64,000 bases of DNA from Stagnimonas aquatica (GCF_003730135.1 NZ_RJVO01000001.1:892001-956000); one strand, 5' to 3'. Positions 16,598-25,800 are shown, counted from the stretch's first letter. The notes: a model not told the origin generated them from the letters alone. Made by a program: numbers and translations.

Positions 16598-17896
16598 ATG
16601 ACGCGACTCGCGCAACCCCTGAGCCTGCCCTGCGGCGCTCGGCTCCCCAACCGTCTCTGCAAATCGGCGATGACCGAGGGCCTGTCCGACCCGCGCCTGT
16701 ACGCCAGCGAGCGCCACAACCGGCTCTACCGGCAGTGGAGCGAGGGCGGCGCCGGCCTGCTCATCAGTGGCAACGTGATGATCGACAAGCGGGTGATGGA
16801 GCGACCGGGCAATGTCGCCATCGACCCGGCTTCCGCCTACCGGCCGGGCCACGAGGGCTACGAGCGCCTGCGCGCCTGGGCGCAGGCCGGCACCGTCGCC
16901 GGCAACCATCTGTGGATGCAGATCAGCCACGCCGGCCGGCAATCGCCCTGGTATGTGGCCAAGCAGCCGCTGGCGCCCTCGGAGGTGCAGCTCGACCTGA
17001 TGGGCAACTACCGCCGGCCACGGGCGCTGAGCGAGGCGGAGATCCTCGACTTCATCCAGCGCTACGCGGCGGTGGCGCGGGTGGCGCGCGAGACCGGATT
17101 CACCGGCGTGCAGATCCACTCGGCGCACGGCTATCTGCTGTCCAGCTTCCTCTCGCCGGTCACCAACCAGCGCCAGGACGCCTGGGGCGGCCCGCTGGAG
17201 AACCGCGCGCGCTTCCTCCTGGAAACCCTGCGCGCCGTGCGCAAGGCGGTGGGACCGGACTTTCCGCTGTCGGTGAAGCTCAATTCCGACGACTTCCGCA
17301 AAGGCGGCTTCGAGTTCAGCGACTGCCTGCAGCTGGTGCAGTGGCTGAACACCGAGAGCGTCGATCTGCTGGAGGTTTCCGGCGGCACCTATGAGCAGCC
17401 CAAGCTGCTGGGCTACGAGGGCCGCACCGAAGACGCCCGGCCAGCACGCCAGAGCACCCAGCAGCGCGAGGCCTACTTCCTCGAATACGCGGCAGCGATC
17501 CGCAAGGTCGCGACTATGCCGATCCTGATGCCCGGCGGCTTCCGTCACCGCGCGGCGATGGAGGCGGCGCTGGAGAGCGGCGACATCGACGTCATCGGCC
17601 TGGCGCGGCCGCTGTGCACCGAGCCCGACCTGCCCAAGCGCCTGCTCAGCGGCGCCAGCCTGGAGGCGCCGGCCTTCGAGAAGAGCCTGAAGCTGGGCGG
17701 CGGGATGTTCGCGCCCAGTTCCGGCAGCTTCGTGGTCAAGCTGATCAATCTGCTCGGCCAGATGGGCTGGTACTACGCGCACATCGAGGATCTCGCCGAC
17801 GGCAAGCCACTGAACCTGCAACGCGGCGTGCTGGCGGCCTTTCTGCGCTACCTGAAGAACGAGTACGGAACGGCCTGGCGGATGCGGCGGTCCTAG
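16598..17896 (+). CDS. Old Yellow Enzyme-family NADH:flavin oxidoreductase
   Basis: FMN-dependent ene-reductase type TIM barrel of 432 aa, preceded by AGGAG. Visible family features: NRLCKSAMTEG near the N-terminus, MQISHAGRQ, the active-site histidine region GVQIHSAHGYLLSSFLSP, and the flavin-phosphate GGFRHRAAMEAAL...IGLARPL. It lacks the C-terminal FeS/NAD domains of 2,4-dienoyl-CoA reductase. About 60 residues follow the barrel with a hydrophobic stretch. The substrate is unknown; an alpha,beta-unsaturated carbonyl is expected for the family. Confidence 0.9.
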   Translation: MTRLAQPLSLPCGARLPNRLCKSAMTEGLSDPRLYASERHNRLYRQWSEGGAGLLISGNVMIDKRVMERPGNVAIDPASAYRPGHEGYERLRAWAQAGTVAGNHLWMQISHAGRQSPWYVAKQPLAPSEVQLDLMGNYRRPRALSEAEILDFIQRYAAVARVARETGFTGVQIHSAHGYLLSSFLSPVTNQRQDAWGGPLENRARFLLETLRAVRKAVGPDFPLSVKLNSDDFRKGGFEFSDCLQLVQWLNTESVDLLEVSGGTYEQPKLLGYEGRTEDARPARQSTQQREAYFLEYAAAIRKVATMPILMPGGFRHRAAMEAALESGDIDVIGLARPLCTEPDLPKRLLSGASLEAPAFEKSLKLGGGMFAPSSGSFVVKLINLLGQMGWYYAHIEDLADGKPLNLQRGVLAAFLRYLKNEYGTAWRMRRS

Positions 17897-17975
17897 GAGC
17901 CCGGTCCTCAGTTCGCGGGCGGCGGCGTTGTAGGAAGGCGCCACCCCGAACCGACCCGCCTCAAGGAGATCGACC

Positions 17976-18269
17976 ATGCGCCATATCCGTTTTGCGATGA
18001 CGCTCGCCGCCCTGCTGACCCTGCCGGGCTGGCTGCCGGCCCAGGCCGAGGAGGCCCAGGCCAAACCCGAATCCACCCCCAAGCTGGAACGCTGCGAAGC
18101 CCCGACCGGCTCGCGCATCAGCCCGCAGCGGGACGACAAGGGCGAATGTCCGAAGGTCGCCGGCGCGGGACGGGTCTACGATCAGGAGGACTTGCAGAGC
18201 ACCGGCGAAACCGACCTCGGCCGCGCCCTGAGCCGGCTCGACACCTCGATCCGCAGCAACGGTTACTGA
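17976..18269 (+). CDS. small secreted protein resembling a TonB-receptor plug fragment
   Basis: 97 aa with a clear Sec signal peptide (MRHIRFAMTLAALLTLPGWL, cleavage near AQA) and AAGGAG upstream. The mature part has two cysteines and the strings PTGSRISPQRD and YDQEDLQSTGETDLGRALSR. The order TGSRI ... EDL.STG..DLG.AL resembles the plug-domain start of TonB-dependent receptors, yet no barrel follows. The stop overlaps the convergent GGDEF gene by 7 bp. The resemblance is my reading of motifs, not a database match. Confidence 0.75.
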   Translation: MRHIRFAMTLAALLTLPGWLPAQAEEAQAKPESTPKLERCEAPTGSRISPQRDDKGECPKVAGAGRVYDQEDLQSTGETDLGRALSRLDTSIRSNGY

Positions 18270-19444
18270 GCGCCGCCCCCCGGCGCCGGCGGTGCGGCCA
18301 ACACGACGCGATTGCGGCCATCGTGCTTGGCGGCATAGAGCGCCTGGTCGGCGCGCCGCAGTGCTTCCTCCAGATCGACGCTGGCGGTCGGCAACTCCGC
18401 CACCCCGATACTCACCGTGGTGCCAACGGCGGCGAGCGCGCCACCCAGGCGCAGCTGCTCGAATCCGGCGCGGATGCGCTCGGCGACCACCTCGGCCTCG
18501 CTGGCTTGGCTGCCGGGTAGCAGTACGCAGAACTCCTCGCCGCCGTAGCGGGCCAGCAGATCGCCGGGCCGGACCCATTGCTGGACGGCTTCGACAAAGC
18601 CGCGCAGCAAGCCATCGCCGGCTTCGTGGCCGTGGTGATCATTGATGCGCTTGAAGTGGTCGAGATCCATCAGCAGCAGCGACACCGGCTGGCGGTCGCG
18701 GGCACTGCGCTGCAACTGCCGCTGGGCCAGATTGCGGAAACCGGCGCGGTTGTAGGCGCCGGTGAGCGGGTCGTTGTAGGCCATGCCGCGCAGGCGGTTT
18801 TCCAGCCGCTCGTGGCTCATCGACATGATCGACAGGTTCCACAGCAGCACGGTGAGCACCACCATGAGGGTCACCAGCGCCTGGGTCAGGTCCGGCGACA
18901 GATAGCCCTGCGTCGGCGCGCCCAGCCGCAGCGTGACCAGCGCCCGAACCGGCATCACCAGCAGCAGGAGCGCGAAGGCCAGCATCGCGGCATAGCGCAT
19001 GCGCAGCGGCTCTCGGCGCTGGGCGCGCCAGGCATCGACCAGGCAGGCGGCGCTGTAGCCGGCCAGCAGCGCCGCCATCAGCAGGATGCGGACGCTGAGG
19101 TTGCGTCCCACGGCGTCCACCTGCCAGAGCAACAGCATCAGCGCCGCCGGGGCCAGCAGCACCAGCCGCCAGGACACCCGCAGTTCCGCAAACCGGCGCA
19201 GCCCCGCCCACATCAGCCCGAATGACAGCAGCACCAGCCCGTTGGCGACGATGATCGACCAGAAGTCCGGGATCCTGTCACGCAGGCCAATCAGGCCGTT
19301 GGCGGCAAAGCCGGCGAGGTTGGACAGGGCCCAGAGCAGCATCGGCGAGCCGCCGTAGCGCAGCCGCCAGGTCGCCAGCTGCTGCACGCCGAACAACAGG
19401 TACAGCAGCACCAGAACCGCGTACAGGGTACGGGTGTCGAGCAT
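18263..19444 (-). CDS. membrane-bound GGDEF diguanylate cyclase
   Basis: 393 aa. The N-terminal ~205 residues form about seven hydrophobic segments (for example LYAVLVLLYLLFGVQQL and IIVANGLVLLSFGLMWAGL), a 7TM-type input module. The C-terminal catalytic domain has LTGAYNRAGF, MDLDHFKRINDHHGHEAGD, the active site GGEEF at 301-305 and I-site RPGD at 292-295. It should make c-di-GMP with product feedback. Signal unknown. It is the second cyclase in this window. Confidence 0.92.
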   Translation of the reverse strand: MLDTRTLYAVLVLLYLLFGVQQLATWRLRYGGSPMLLWALSNLAGFAANGLIGLRDRIPDFWSIIVANGLVLLSFGLMWAGLRRFAELRVSWRLVLLAPAALMLLLWQVDAVGRNLSVRILLMAALLAGYSAACLVDAWRAQRREPLRMRYAAMLAFALLLLVMPVRALVTLRLGAPTQGYLSPDLTQALVTLMVVLTVLLWNLSIMSMSHERLENRLRGMAYNDPLTGAYNRAGFRNLAQRQLQRSARDRQPVSLLLMDLDHFKRINDHHGHEAGDGLLRGFVEAVQQWVRPGDLLARYGGEEFCVLLPGSQASEAEVVAERIRAGFEQLRLGGALAAVGTTVSIGVAELPTASVDLEEALRRADQALYAAKHDGRNRVVLAAPPAPGGGAQ

Positions 19445-19500
19445 GTTTCAGTGTCTGCCGACCGCCTCGGCGCCACCCGCTGCGCGGGCGATGGCGGCGT

Positions 19501-19887
19501 TCAATTCAGCGCGCCCGGCACGGCCAGGCGGAACGGCGCGATCAGAGCATCGAAGCGCTCGCCGGTAGCGGGGATCAGCATCTCGTACTCGCCGTGCATG
19601 GTGCCGACCGGCGTGTCCAGCGGACAGCCGCTGGTATAGCTGAAGCTCTCGCCCGGCTGCAGCAGCGGCTGCTGACCGACCACACCGGGGCCGCGCACCT
19701 CGTCGACCTCACCCTCGCCGTTGGTGATGACCCAGTGGCGGTTCAGCAGCTGCACCGCATAGCTGCCCAGGTTTTCGATATCGACCTGGTAGGCGAACAG
19801 CCAGCGCTGCACCTGCGGCATGGATTGCGCCGGCAGGTACTCCGGCCGCACGCGGATGCGGACATGGCGGGTCAGGGTTTCGCTCAT
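19501..19887 (-). CDS. apaG: ApaG (CorD) family protein
   Basis: 128 aa, the standard ApaG length, all-beta fibronectin-III-like fold. Family signatures are the glycine-rich RGPGVVGQQPLLQPGESFSYTS and the central DTPVGTMHGEYEM. ApaG is tied to Co2+ resistance and often sits near apaH/ksgA; here it lies between a GGDEF gene and sufT. No further partner is visible. Confidence 0.93.
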   Translation of the reverse strand: MSETLTRHVRIRVRPEYLPAQSMPQVQRWLFAYQVDIENLGSYAVQLLNRHWVITNGEGEVDEVRGPGVVGQQPLLQPGESFSYTSGCPLDTPVGTMHGEYEMLIPATGERFDALIAPFRLAVPGALN

Positions 19888-19948
19888 GGCGGCTGGCCTA
19901 AAAGCCGGACCGGATTCTTGGCGAGCGGGGCAGGTTCACGGCCGGGCT

Positions 19949-20497
19949 CTACATGAACCCGGCGGTGAGCTGGGCTTCCTCGCTCATCATGTCGCGGGTC
20001 CAGGGCGGGTCGAAGGTCAGCTCCACCTCCACCTCGGCGATCTTCGGCACCGAAGCCACCTTGGTCTTGACGTCAGCCACCAGGGTGTCGCCCATGCCGC
20101 AGCCGGGCGCGGTGAGGGTCATGCGGATGCTGGCCTTGCGAACCTCGTCGCTGGTCCCGGGCAGCACATGGCAGTCGTAGACCAGGCCGAGGTTGACGAT
20201 GTCGATGGGAATCTCGGGGTCGTAGACGGTCTTCAACTGGCTCCAGACCGCCTGCTCGATTTCCTTGTCGGTGGGGTTTTCCGGCAGCTCCAGCTTGGCC
20301 GGCTTGGGCTTGCCGATGGAGTCGGCGTCCTGACCGTCGATGCGGAACAGATGGCCCTGCACCTGCACGGTGTAGCTCCCGCCCAGTGCCTGGGTGATGA
20401 CGCCGACGGCGCCCTCCGGCAACTCCACCTTGGTGCCCTGCGGTATGAGGACGCCGATGACGTCGCGGCTGAAGGTGACTTCTTCCTGACCCTGCAC
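19949..20497 (-). CDS. sufT: SufT-family Fe-S cluster assembly protein
   Basis: 182 aa from the GTG giving VQGQEEVTFSRDV. The longer in-frame start at 20593 adds residues that look non-coding. The N-terminal part (LPEGAVGVITQALGGSYTV) is specific to SufT, and the C-terminal MIP18/DUF59 domain has VYDPEIPIDIVNLGLVY, the GCGMG cysteine motif (TAPGCGMGDTL) and FDPPWTRDMMSEEA. SufT-type proteins assist maturation of Fe-S enzymes. It is divergent from an RND pump and not in a suf operon here. Confidence 0.9.
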   Translation of the reverse strand: MQGQEEVTFSRDVIGVLIPQGTKVELPEGAVGVITQALGGSYTVQVQGHLFRIDGQDADSIGKPKPAKLELPENPTDKEIEQAVWSQLKTVYDPEIPIDIVNLGLVYDCHVLPGTSDEVRKASIRMTLTAPGCGMGDTLVADVKTKVASVPKIAEVEVELTFDPPWTRDMMSEEAQLTAGFM

Positions 20498-20625
20498 GGC
20501 TACTAACCACCCAGAAGGAAACTTTTCCGGCGCGCATCTTAAACCCCCGGCGCGGCTGGCGTATCGAAGCCGGGAATTGCCGTGCCCGTGCATTGCGGCG
20601 GCGGCGCCCGGAGGGGAGACAACAC

Positions 20626-23600
20626 ATGCGCCTGGAGAAATTTTCCATCGGCAATCCGGCGGCGGTGATCGCGGCCGCCCTGCTGGTGCTGCTGTTCGGC
20701 TGGATCGCGATGGCGCGGCTGCCGATCCAGTTGCTGCCCGACACCCAGCAGCCGCAGTTGTTCATCCAGGTCGGCTGGCGCGAGGCCGCGCCCAGCGAGC
20801 TGGAAGAAGCGCTGATCGAGCCGATCGAGGAGGCCATGCGCGGCCTGCCGGGCATGAAGGAGATGCGCGCCAACGCCGGTCGCGGCTTTGGTGGCGTGGC
20901 GCTGACCTTCGGCATCGGCACCGACATGACCCGGGTGATGCTGGACGTGGTCAGCCGCCTCAACACCCTGCCCAGCCTGCCGCCGGATGCCGACGAACCG
21001 CGCGTGTTCGCCGGCGACAACTGGCAGGGCGCCAATGCCGCCTCGATGCTGGTGCGGCCGCTGCCCGGCAACCCGGTCACCGACCCGGCCTCGGTCTATC
21101 AGAAGCTGATGGAAGAGGTGGTCGAGCCCCGGCTGGCGCGGGTGCCCGGCGTCTCGCGGGTCAACCTGGAAGGCGGCCGGCCGCGCGAGGTGCGGGTGTC
21201 CTTCGACCCGCACCGGCTGGCGGCGCTGGGGCTGACGCCTTCGCGACTGGCCGAGCTGGTGGCCGGCGCCCGCGATGTTTCCGCCGGCTTCGCCAATGTC
21301 GGCCGCCGGCAGTTCACCGTGCGCTTCACCGGCAAGGAGCCGGTGAGCCAGTTGGGCGAGCTGATCGTCGGCTGGAGCGGCGGCGGCAAGACGACCGACC
21401 CGCTGGGCAGCCAGGGCGAGCGGCCGCTGTACCTGCGCGAGGTCGCCGACATCCAGATCGCCTACCAGGACGCCCGCGCCTTCACCTACCGCAACGGCGT
21501 GCCGGGCTACTACATCACCGTCAACCGCACCTCGGAGTCGAACATCGTCGGCCTGCTCGACGGCATCAAGGAGGCCATCGCCGAACTCAACGCCGGCCCG
21601 CTGGCGCAGGAAAAGCTGGTGATGGATCTCTCCTGGGACGCCAGCGTCTACGTGCGCCGGGCGGTGGGCTTCGTGCAGGAGAGCCTGATCATCGGCATCC
21701 TGCTGGCGGTCGGCGGCCTCTGGTACTTCCTGCGCGGGCCGCGCGCCCTGCTGGTGCTGGCGGCGACCATCCCGCTGTCGCTGGCCTTCGCGGTGATCAC
21801 CCTGCATGCGCTGGAGCGCACGCTCAACGTCATCTCGCTGGCCGGCCTCGCCTTCAGTACTGGCATCGTCATCGACGCCGCGCTGATCGTGCAGGGCAAC
21901 ATCCTGCGCTATGTGCAGGAAGGCAAGAACGCCTGGGACGCGACGCTGGACGGCGCCCGCGAAGTGATCCCGGCGCTGTTCGCCTCCATGCTCACCAGCG
22001 TCGCGATCTTTCTGCCGGTGCTGTTCATGGAGGGCCTGGAGGGCCAGCTGTTCAAGGATCTCGCGATCACCATGAGCGTCAGCCACGCCGCCTCGCTGCT
22101 GGTGGCGATGACCGTGATCCCGGCCGCCAACCGCTGGGCGCTGGCGCGCGGCATCCCCGCCGACAGCCACGGCCACTGGTGGCAGGCGATGGCGCGGCTG
22201 GCGATGCGCGCCACCGAGGCGCCGGCAGCGCGGGCCGCCTGGATCGTCGCCCTGGTGGTCGGCGCGACGGCCTTCACCCTGCTGATGCGGCCCAAGCCCG
22301 ACTACCTGCCGGTGGCGCCCACCGAAAACGTCTGGGGCAATTTCCGCCTGCCGCCGGGCGGCAATCTGGCGACCTTCCAGCGCGAGGTGGCGCCGGTCGT
22401 GATCGCCCGCCTGCAGCCCTACTACGAGGGCCAGAAGGAACCGGCGATCAAGTACTACAACTTCTCGGCCTTCGCCGGTGGCGGCCAGGGCGTGGTGGTG
22501 GCCTATGCCCGCGACCCGGAAAAGACCCAGGAGGTGGTGAAGCTGCTCAAGGAGGAGATCCTCGCCGGGCTGCCGGATACCGCCGCCTTCGCCAACCGTG
22601 GCTCGCTGCTGAGCGTGGACGGCAACAATGCCCGCGAGATCCGGCTCTGGCTGCAAGGCCCGGAGCTGGAGGGGCTGATGGCGGCCGCGAAGGTCGCCGA
22701 GCAGGAAATCCCCAAGGCCATCCCCGACACCTTCCCGCAGCCCTACCCGCCGCTGGAATTCAGCCAGCCGGAGTTGCAGCTCAAGCCCGACGAGTGGCGC
22801 ATCAGCCGCGCCGGCCTGGACCGCAACACCGTTTCGCGCAGCCTGCGCGCCTACACCGGCGGCCTGTGGGCCGGCGAGTATTTCGACGGCAACGAGCGGC
22901 TCGACATCATCCTCAAGGGCAGCGAGTGGACCAGCCCCGAGCAGCTCGCCGAGCTGCCGCTGATGACGCCGCAGGCCGGCATCCAGACGGTCGGCGAGCT
23001 GACCCGTATCCAGACCACCGTCGGGCCTTCGGAGCTGGCGCGCATCAACGGCCGCCGCACCATCACCGTCGGCTTCGAGCCGCCGGAGGACATGAGCCTG
23101 GACGAGGCCATCGAGCGCATCCGCGAGCAGGTGGAGCCCAAGGTGCGGGCAGTGCTGCCGGACAACGCCCAGCTCAGCTACGCCGGCTCCGCCAACGACT
23201 TGCAGGAGGCGCTGAAGGCGATGGCCAACAACTTCGCGCTGGCGCTGCTGATCCTGTTCGCGCTGATGGCGGCGCTGTTCCGCTCGGTGTGGGACTCGCT
23301 GCTGGTGATGCTGGTGATCCCGGTCAGCACCGCCGGCGGCATCGCCGCGCTGCGCCTGCTCGGGCTGTTCAGCTTCCAGGCCCTGGATCTGTTGACCATG
23401 ATCGGCTTCATCATCCTGCTCGGCCTGGTGGTCAACGCCGCGATCCTGCTGGTGGACCAGACCCGCGCCCGCGAGCACGCCGGCATGGCGCGTCGCGACG
23501 CCGTGCAACAGGCGCTGGAGACCCGCGCCCGTCCCATCGTGCTGTCCACGCTCACCGCCGTGCTGGGCATGCTGCCGCTGATCGTGATGCCCGGCCTGGG

Positions 23601-23769
23601 CAGCGCGGTGTACCGTGGCCTGGCGGCGGTGGTCGCCGGCGGCATGGTGATCGGCACCCTGTTCACCTGGTTCCTGATGCCGGCGCTGCTGCGCATCGGC
23701 GAGGCACGCAAGCCAGCGGCAAGGCTCGCCAGTACGCCGGTCAGCGAGCTGGAGGCCCAAGGCAGATGA
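20626..23769 (+). CDS. RND family permease with altered proton-relay residues
   Basis: 1047-aa, 12-TM RND transporter. The start is the ATG of MRLEKFSIGNPAAV, preceded by GAGGGGAGA. In TM4 the canonical paired aspartates are replaced by one (GIVIDAALIVQGN), and in TM10 the usual Lys is Asn (GLVVNAAILLVD). Otherwise the fold is complete, with two porter loops and the IPLSLAFAVITLHALE region. The single-Asp TM4 resembles heavy-metal type pumps, but the remaining sequence reads as a general exporter, so I do not assign a substrate. The adaptor follows 71 bp downstream, the reverse of the usual adaptor-permease order. Confidence 0.9.
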   Translation: MRLEKFSIGNPAAVIAAALLVLLFGWIAMARLPIQLLPDTQQPQLFIQVGWREAAPSELEEALIEPIEEAMRGLPGMKEMRANAGRGFGGVALTFGIGTDMTRVMLDVVSRLNTLPSLPPDADEPRVFAGDNWQGANAASMLVRPLPGNPVTDPASVYQKLMEEVVEPRLARVPGVSRVNLEGGRPREVRVSFDPHRLAALGLTPSRLAELVAGARDVSAGFANVGRRQFTVRFTGKEPVSQLGELIVGWSGGGKTTDPLGSQGERPLYLREVADIQIAYQDARAFTYRNGVPGYYITVNRTSESNIVGLLDGIKEAIAELNAGPLAQEKLVMDLSWDASVYVRRAVGFVQESLIIGILLAVGGLWYFLRGPRALLVLAATIPLSLAFAVITLHALERTLNVISLAGLAFSTGIVIDAALIVQGNILRYVQEGKNAWDATLDGAREVIPALFASMLTSVAIFLPVLFMEGLEGQLFKDLAITMSVSHAASLLVAMTVIPAANRWALARGIPADSHGHWWQAMARLAMRATEAPAARAAWIVALVVGATAFTLLMRPKPDYLPVAPTENVWGNFRLPPGGNLATFQREVAPVVIARLQPYYEGQKEPAIKYYNFSAFAGGGQGVVVAYARDPEKTQEVVKLLKEEILAGLPDTAAFANRGSLLSVDGNNAREIRLWLQGPELEGLMAAAKVAEQEIPKAIPDTFPQPYPPLEFSQPELQLKPDEWRISRAGLDRNTVSRSLRAYTGGLWAGEYFDGNERLDIILKGSEWTSPEQLAELPLMTPQAGIQTVGELTRIQTTVGPSELARINGRRTITVGFEPPEDMSLDEAIERIREQVEPKVRAVLPDNAQLSYAGSANDLQEALKAMANNFALALLILFALMAALFRSVWDSLLVMLVIPVSTAGGIAALRLLGLFSFQALDLLTMIGFIILLGLVVNAAILLVDQTRAREHAGMARRDAVQQALETRARPIVLSTLTAVLGMLPLIVMPGLGSAVYRGLAAVVAGGMVIGTLFTWFLMPALLRIGEARKPAARLASTPVSELEAQGR

Positions 23770-23780
23770 ACCCACGTACT

Positions 23781-23807
23781 GCCCCTCTCCTCCGCTGGCG
23801 GGGGAGG
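23781..23807. repeat. GC-rich palindromic repeat, copy C (degenerate)
   Basis: CTCCTCCGC-TG-GCGGGGGAG core between the permease and adaptor genes. It is the same type as the copies at 47499, 47875, 51471 and 51530: two C-rich/G-rich arms around a 2-base spacer between CCGC and GCGG. It could form a hairpin in the operon mRNA and tune expression of the downstream adaptor. Confidence 0.6.
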
Positions 23808-23840
23808 CAAGCACTCATCCGAATCTTCGAGGCCCGAACC

Positions 23841-24935
23841 ATGAACCGCGCCCTGCTCCTCTCCTTGCTGGTCCTGTCCGCCTCGGCTTTTGCCCAGGGC
23901 GGTCCCGCGCCTTCGGCGGTGCGGGTGTCGCGCGCCGAGCTGCGCGCCATCGCGCCCAGCGTCACCGTCACCGGCGTGGTGCAGTCGCGCGCCGCCGCCG
24001 ATCTCGCCGCGCCGGTCGCCGGCCGCCTGCTGTGGGTGGCGGAGCCGGGCACCGAGGTGAAGGCCGGCGACGTGGTGGCGCGCTTCGACATCGAGGAGCT
24101 GCAATTGCAGCGCGCCGAGCAGCAGGCGCGGGTCACCCGTGGCGAGGTGGCGGTGAAGGCCGCCGAGCGCGAGGCCGAGCGCCTGCGCGCCGCCGGCACC
24201 GCCATCTCGCGGGTGCAGCTCAACCAGGCCGAGGACGTCCGCGATCTCGCCAAGGGCGATCTGGAAATCGCCCGCGTCAGCCTGCGCCAGACCCAGGAGC
24301 GCCTGAGCCGCGCGGTGCTGCGCGCGCCGGTCGCCGGCGTGGTCAGCGAGCGCATCAAGCGCGCTGGCGAGGAGGCGGCGCGTGGCGAGCTGATCGCGCG
24401 GTTCGCCGATACCGGCAATCTCGAGCTGCGCTTGTTCCTGCCGCTACGCCATGTGCGGGCGATCCACAACGGCACCGAGGTCAGGGTGCTGAGCGCCTCC
24501 GGCATTGCCAGCGCCGGCAAGGTGCGCGCGGTGGTGCCGGTGGGCGATGCCCGGTCGCAGTCCTTCGAAGCCCTGGTGGATGTCGCCAGCCTCAAACCGC
24601 AACCGCCGGTAGGCGAGACCCTGCGCGTCGAGCTGCCGCTGGAGGCGGCGCGCAATGCCCTGGTGGTGCCGCGCGACGCGGTGGTGATCCGCGCCGAGGG
24701 CAATGCCGTGTTCCGCCTCAGGGACGGCCCGCAGCAGAGCCGCGTCGCCGAGCGCATCCCGGTACGCCTGGGTGTCGCCGATGGCGCCTACGTGGCGGTC
24801 GAGGGCGCGCTGGCGCCCGACGATGAGGTCGTGATCCGTGGCGCCGAAACCCTGGCCGACGGCGCGCCGGTGAAGGTGGTCGACCTCAGCAGCGCCGTCG
24901 CCCGCCAGACCGGTGCGGCGGGCGGGCGCGGTTGA
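23841..24935 (+). CDS. RND efflux periplasmic adaptor (membrane fusion protein)
   Basis: 364 aa. It starts with a signal peptide (MNRALLLSLLVLSASAFAQG). Order: lipoyl half (LAAPVAGRLLWVAEPGTEVK), coiled-coil hairpin with QLQRAEQQARVTRGE, second lipoyl half (LRAPVAGVVSERIKRAGEE) and beta barrel (LVVPRDAVVIRAEGNAVFR). Partner of the upstream RND permease. No outer-membrane factor is encoded nearby, so a shared TolC-like channel is expected. Substrate unknown. Confidence 0.9.
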   Translation: MNRALLLSLLVLSASAFAQGGPAPSAVRVSRAELRAIAPSVTVTGVVQSRAAADLAAPVAGRLLWVAEPGTEVKAGDVVARFDIEELQLQRAEQQARVTRGEVAVKAAEREAERLRAAGTAISRVQLNQAEDVRDLAKGDLEIARVSLRQTQERLSRAVLRAPVAGVVSERIKRAGEEAARGELIARFADTGNLELRLFLPLRHVRAIHNGTEVRVLSASGIASAGKVRAVVPVGDARSQSFEALVDVASLKPQPPVGETLRVELPLEAARNALVVPRDAVVIRAEGNAVFRLRDGPQQSRVAERIPVRLGVADGAYVAVEGALAPDDEVVIRGAETLADGAPVKVVDLSSAVARQTGAAGGRG

Positions 24936-25014
24936 GGCGCACACTTCAGTCCGCGTTCACACTGCTCACCTAATTTGCGACACCGATCTGCTCTGTCCTC
25001 CCTGGGAGTCCCCA

Positions 25015-25749
25015 ATGCGTCCTGCCCTGCTGCTGCCCGCCCTCGCGCTGCTCACTACCGCCTCGCTTGCCCAGGCCCAGCCGCCACCGCCGGCGGCACG
25101 GGTGGTCACCGTCAGCGGCCAGGGCGAGGCCAGCGGCCTGCCCGACCGGGCGCGGCTGTCGATGGCGGTGGAGGCACGCAACCTCGACCTGCGGCTCGCC
25201 GAGACCGAGGTCAACAAGGTCGTGCGCGCCTATCTCGGCGAGCTGAAGACGCTCGGCATCAAGGACGAGGACATCAACACCGCCGGCTATTCGGTGAATC
25301 CCGAGTACGACTGGGTGGATAACCAGCAGCGCTTCCGCGGCTATCTGGCGCGCCGCCAGATCGAGCTGACGGTGCGCAAGCTCGACCAGCTCGGCGACGC
25401 CCTGCTGCGCGCCACCAAGGCGGGCGTCAATCAGGTCAATCCGCCGGTGCTGGAGTCGTCCAAGCTCAAGGAAATCGAACGCAGCGCCCTGGCCCGCGCC
25501 GCCGCCGACGCACAGGCGCAGGCGCAGGTGCTGGCCGAAACGCTGGGCTTGAAGCTGGGGGCGGCACGCAATGTCGTCGCCGGCGGCAGCCAGCCGCTAC
25601 CGCCGCCAGTGCCGATGGTGAAGGCCATGGCGATGCGCGCCGATGCCGCGCCGGAGATGTCCGGCAACGAGCAGATGGGCTTTGCCGGCGGCCAGATCCG
25701 CGCCAATGCCAGCGTCACGGTCGAGTTCGATCTGGTCGGCCTCAACTGA
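25015..25749 (+). CDS. SIMPL (DUF541) domain periplasmic protein
   Basis: 244 aa with a signal peptide (MRPALLLPALALLTTASLAQ) and GGGAG before the ATG. The SIMPL fold covers most of the rest: VVTVSGQGEASGLPDRARLS, NTAGYSVNPEYDWVDN and the alanine-rich helix ARAAADAQAQAQVLAE. These proteins are periplasmic or outer-membrane associated and act in envelope or oxidative stress in other bacteria; the mechanism is not known. It lies 79 bp after the RND adaptor and may share its transcript. Confidence 0.9.
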   Translation: MRPALLLPALALLTTASLAQAQPPPPAARVVTVSGQGEASGLPDRARLSMAVEARNLDLRLAETEVNKVVRAYLGELKTLGIKDEDINTAGYSVNPEYDWVDNQQRFRGYLARRQIELTVRKLDQLGDALLRATKAGVNQVNPPVLESSKLKEIERSALARAAADAQAQAQVLAETLGLKLGAARNVVAGGSQPLPPPVPMVKAMAMRADAAPEMSGNEQMGFAGGQIRANASVTVEFDLVGLN

Positions 25750-25770
25750 GGCAGTCGGATCCGGCACCGG

Positions 25771-25800
25771 GCGGCGTTCCCTGCGGGGCGGGAATGCCGC
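25771..25800. terminator. stem-loop between convergent genes
   Basis: Arms GCGGCGTTCCC and GGGAATGCCGC form an 11-bp stem with one G-U wobble and an 8-base loop. It lies 21 bp after the SIMPL stop, in the 148-bp gap between convergent genes. No U-tract follows, so it may be a weak or Rho-linked terminator or an mRNA-end stabiliser. Confidence 0.45.

Noticed and set aside
20539-23814. Leftward open frame of over 1000 codons antisense to the RND permease
   Set aside because: His/Arg/Gln-rich, low-complexity translation antisense to a clearly conserved RND permease; a GC-rich shadow frame.
20577-23840. Rightward long frame leading into the second RND adaptor
   Set aside because: The part before the adaptor ATG is out of frame with the permease and low-complexity; only 23841-24935 is kept.
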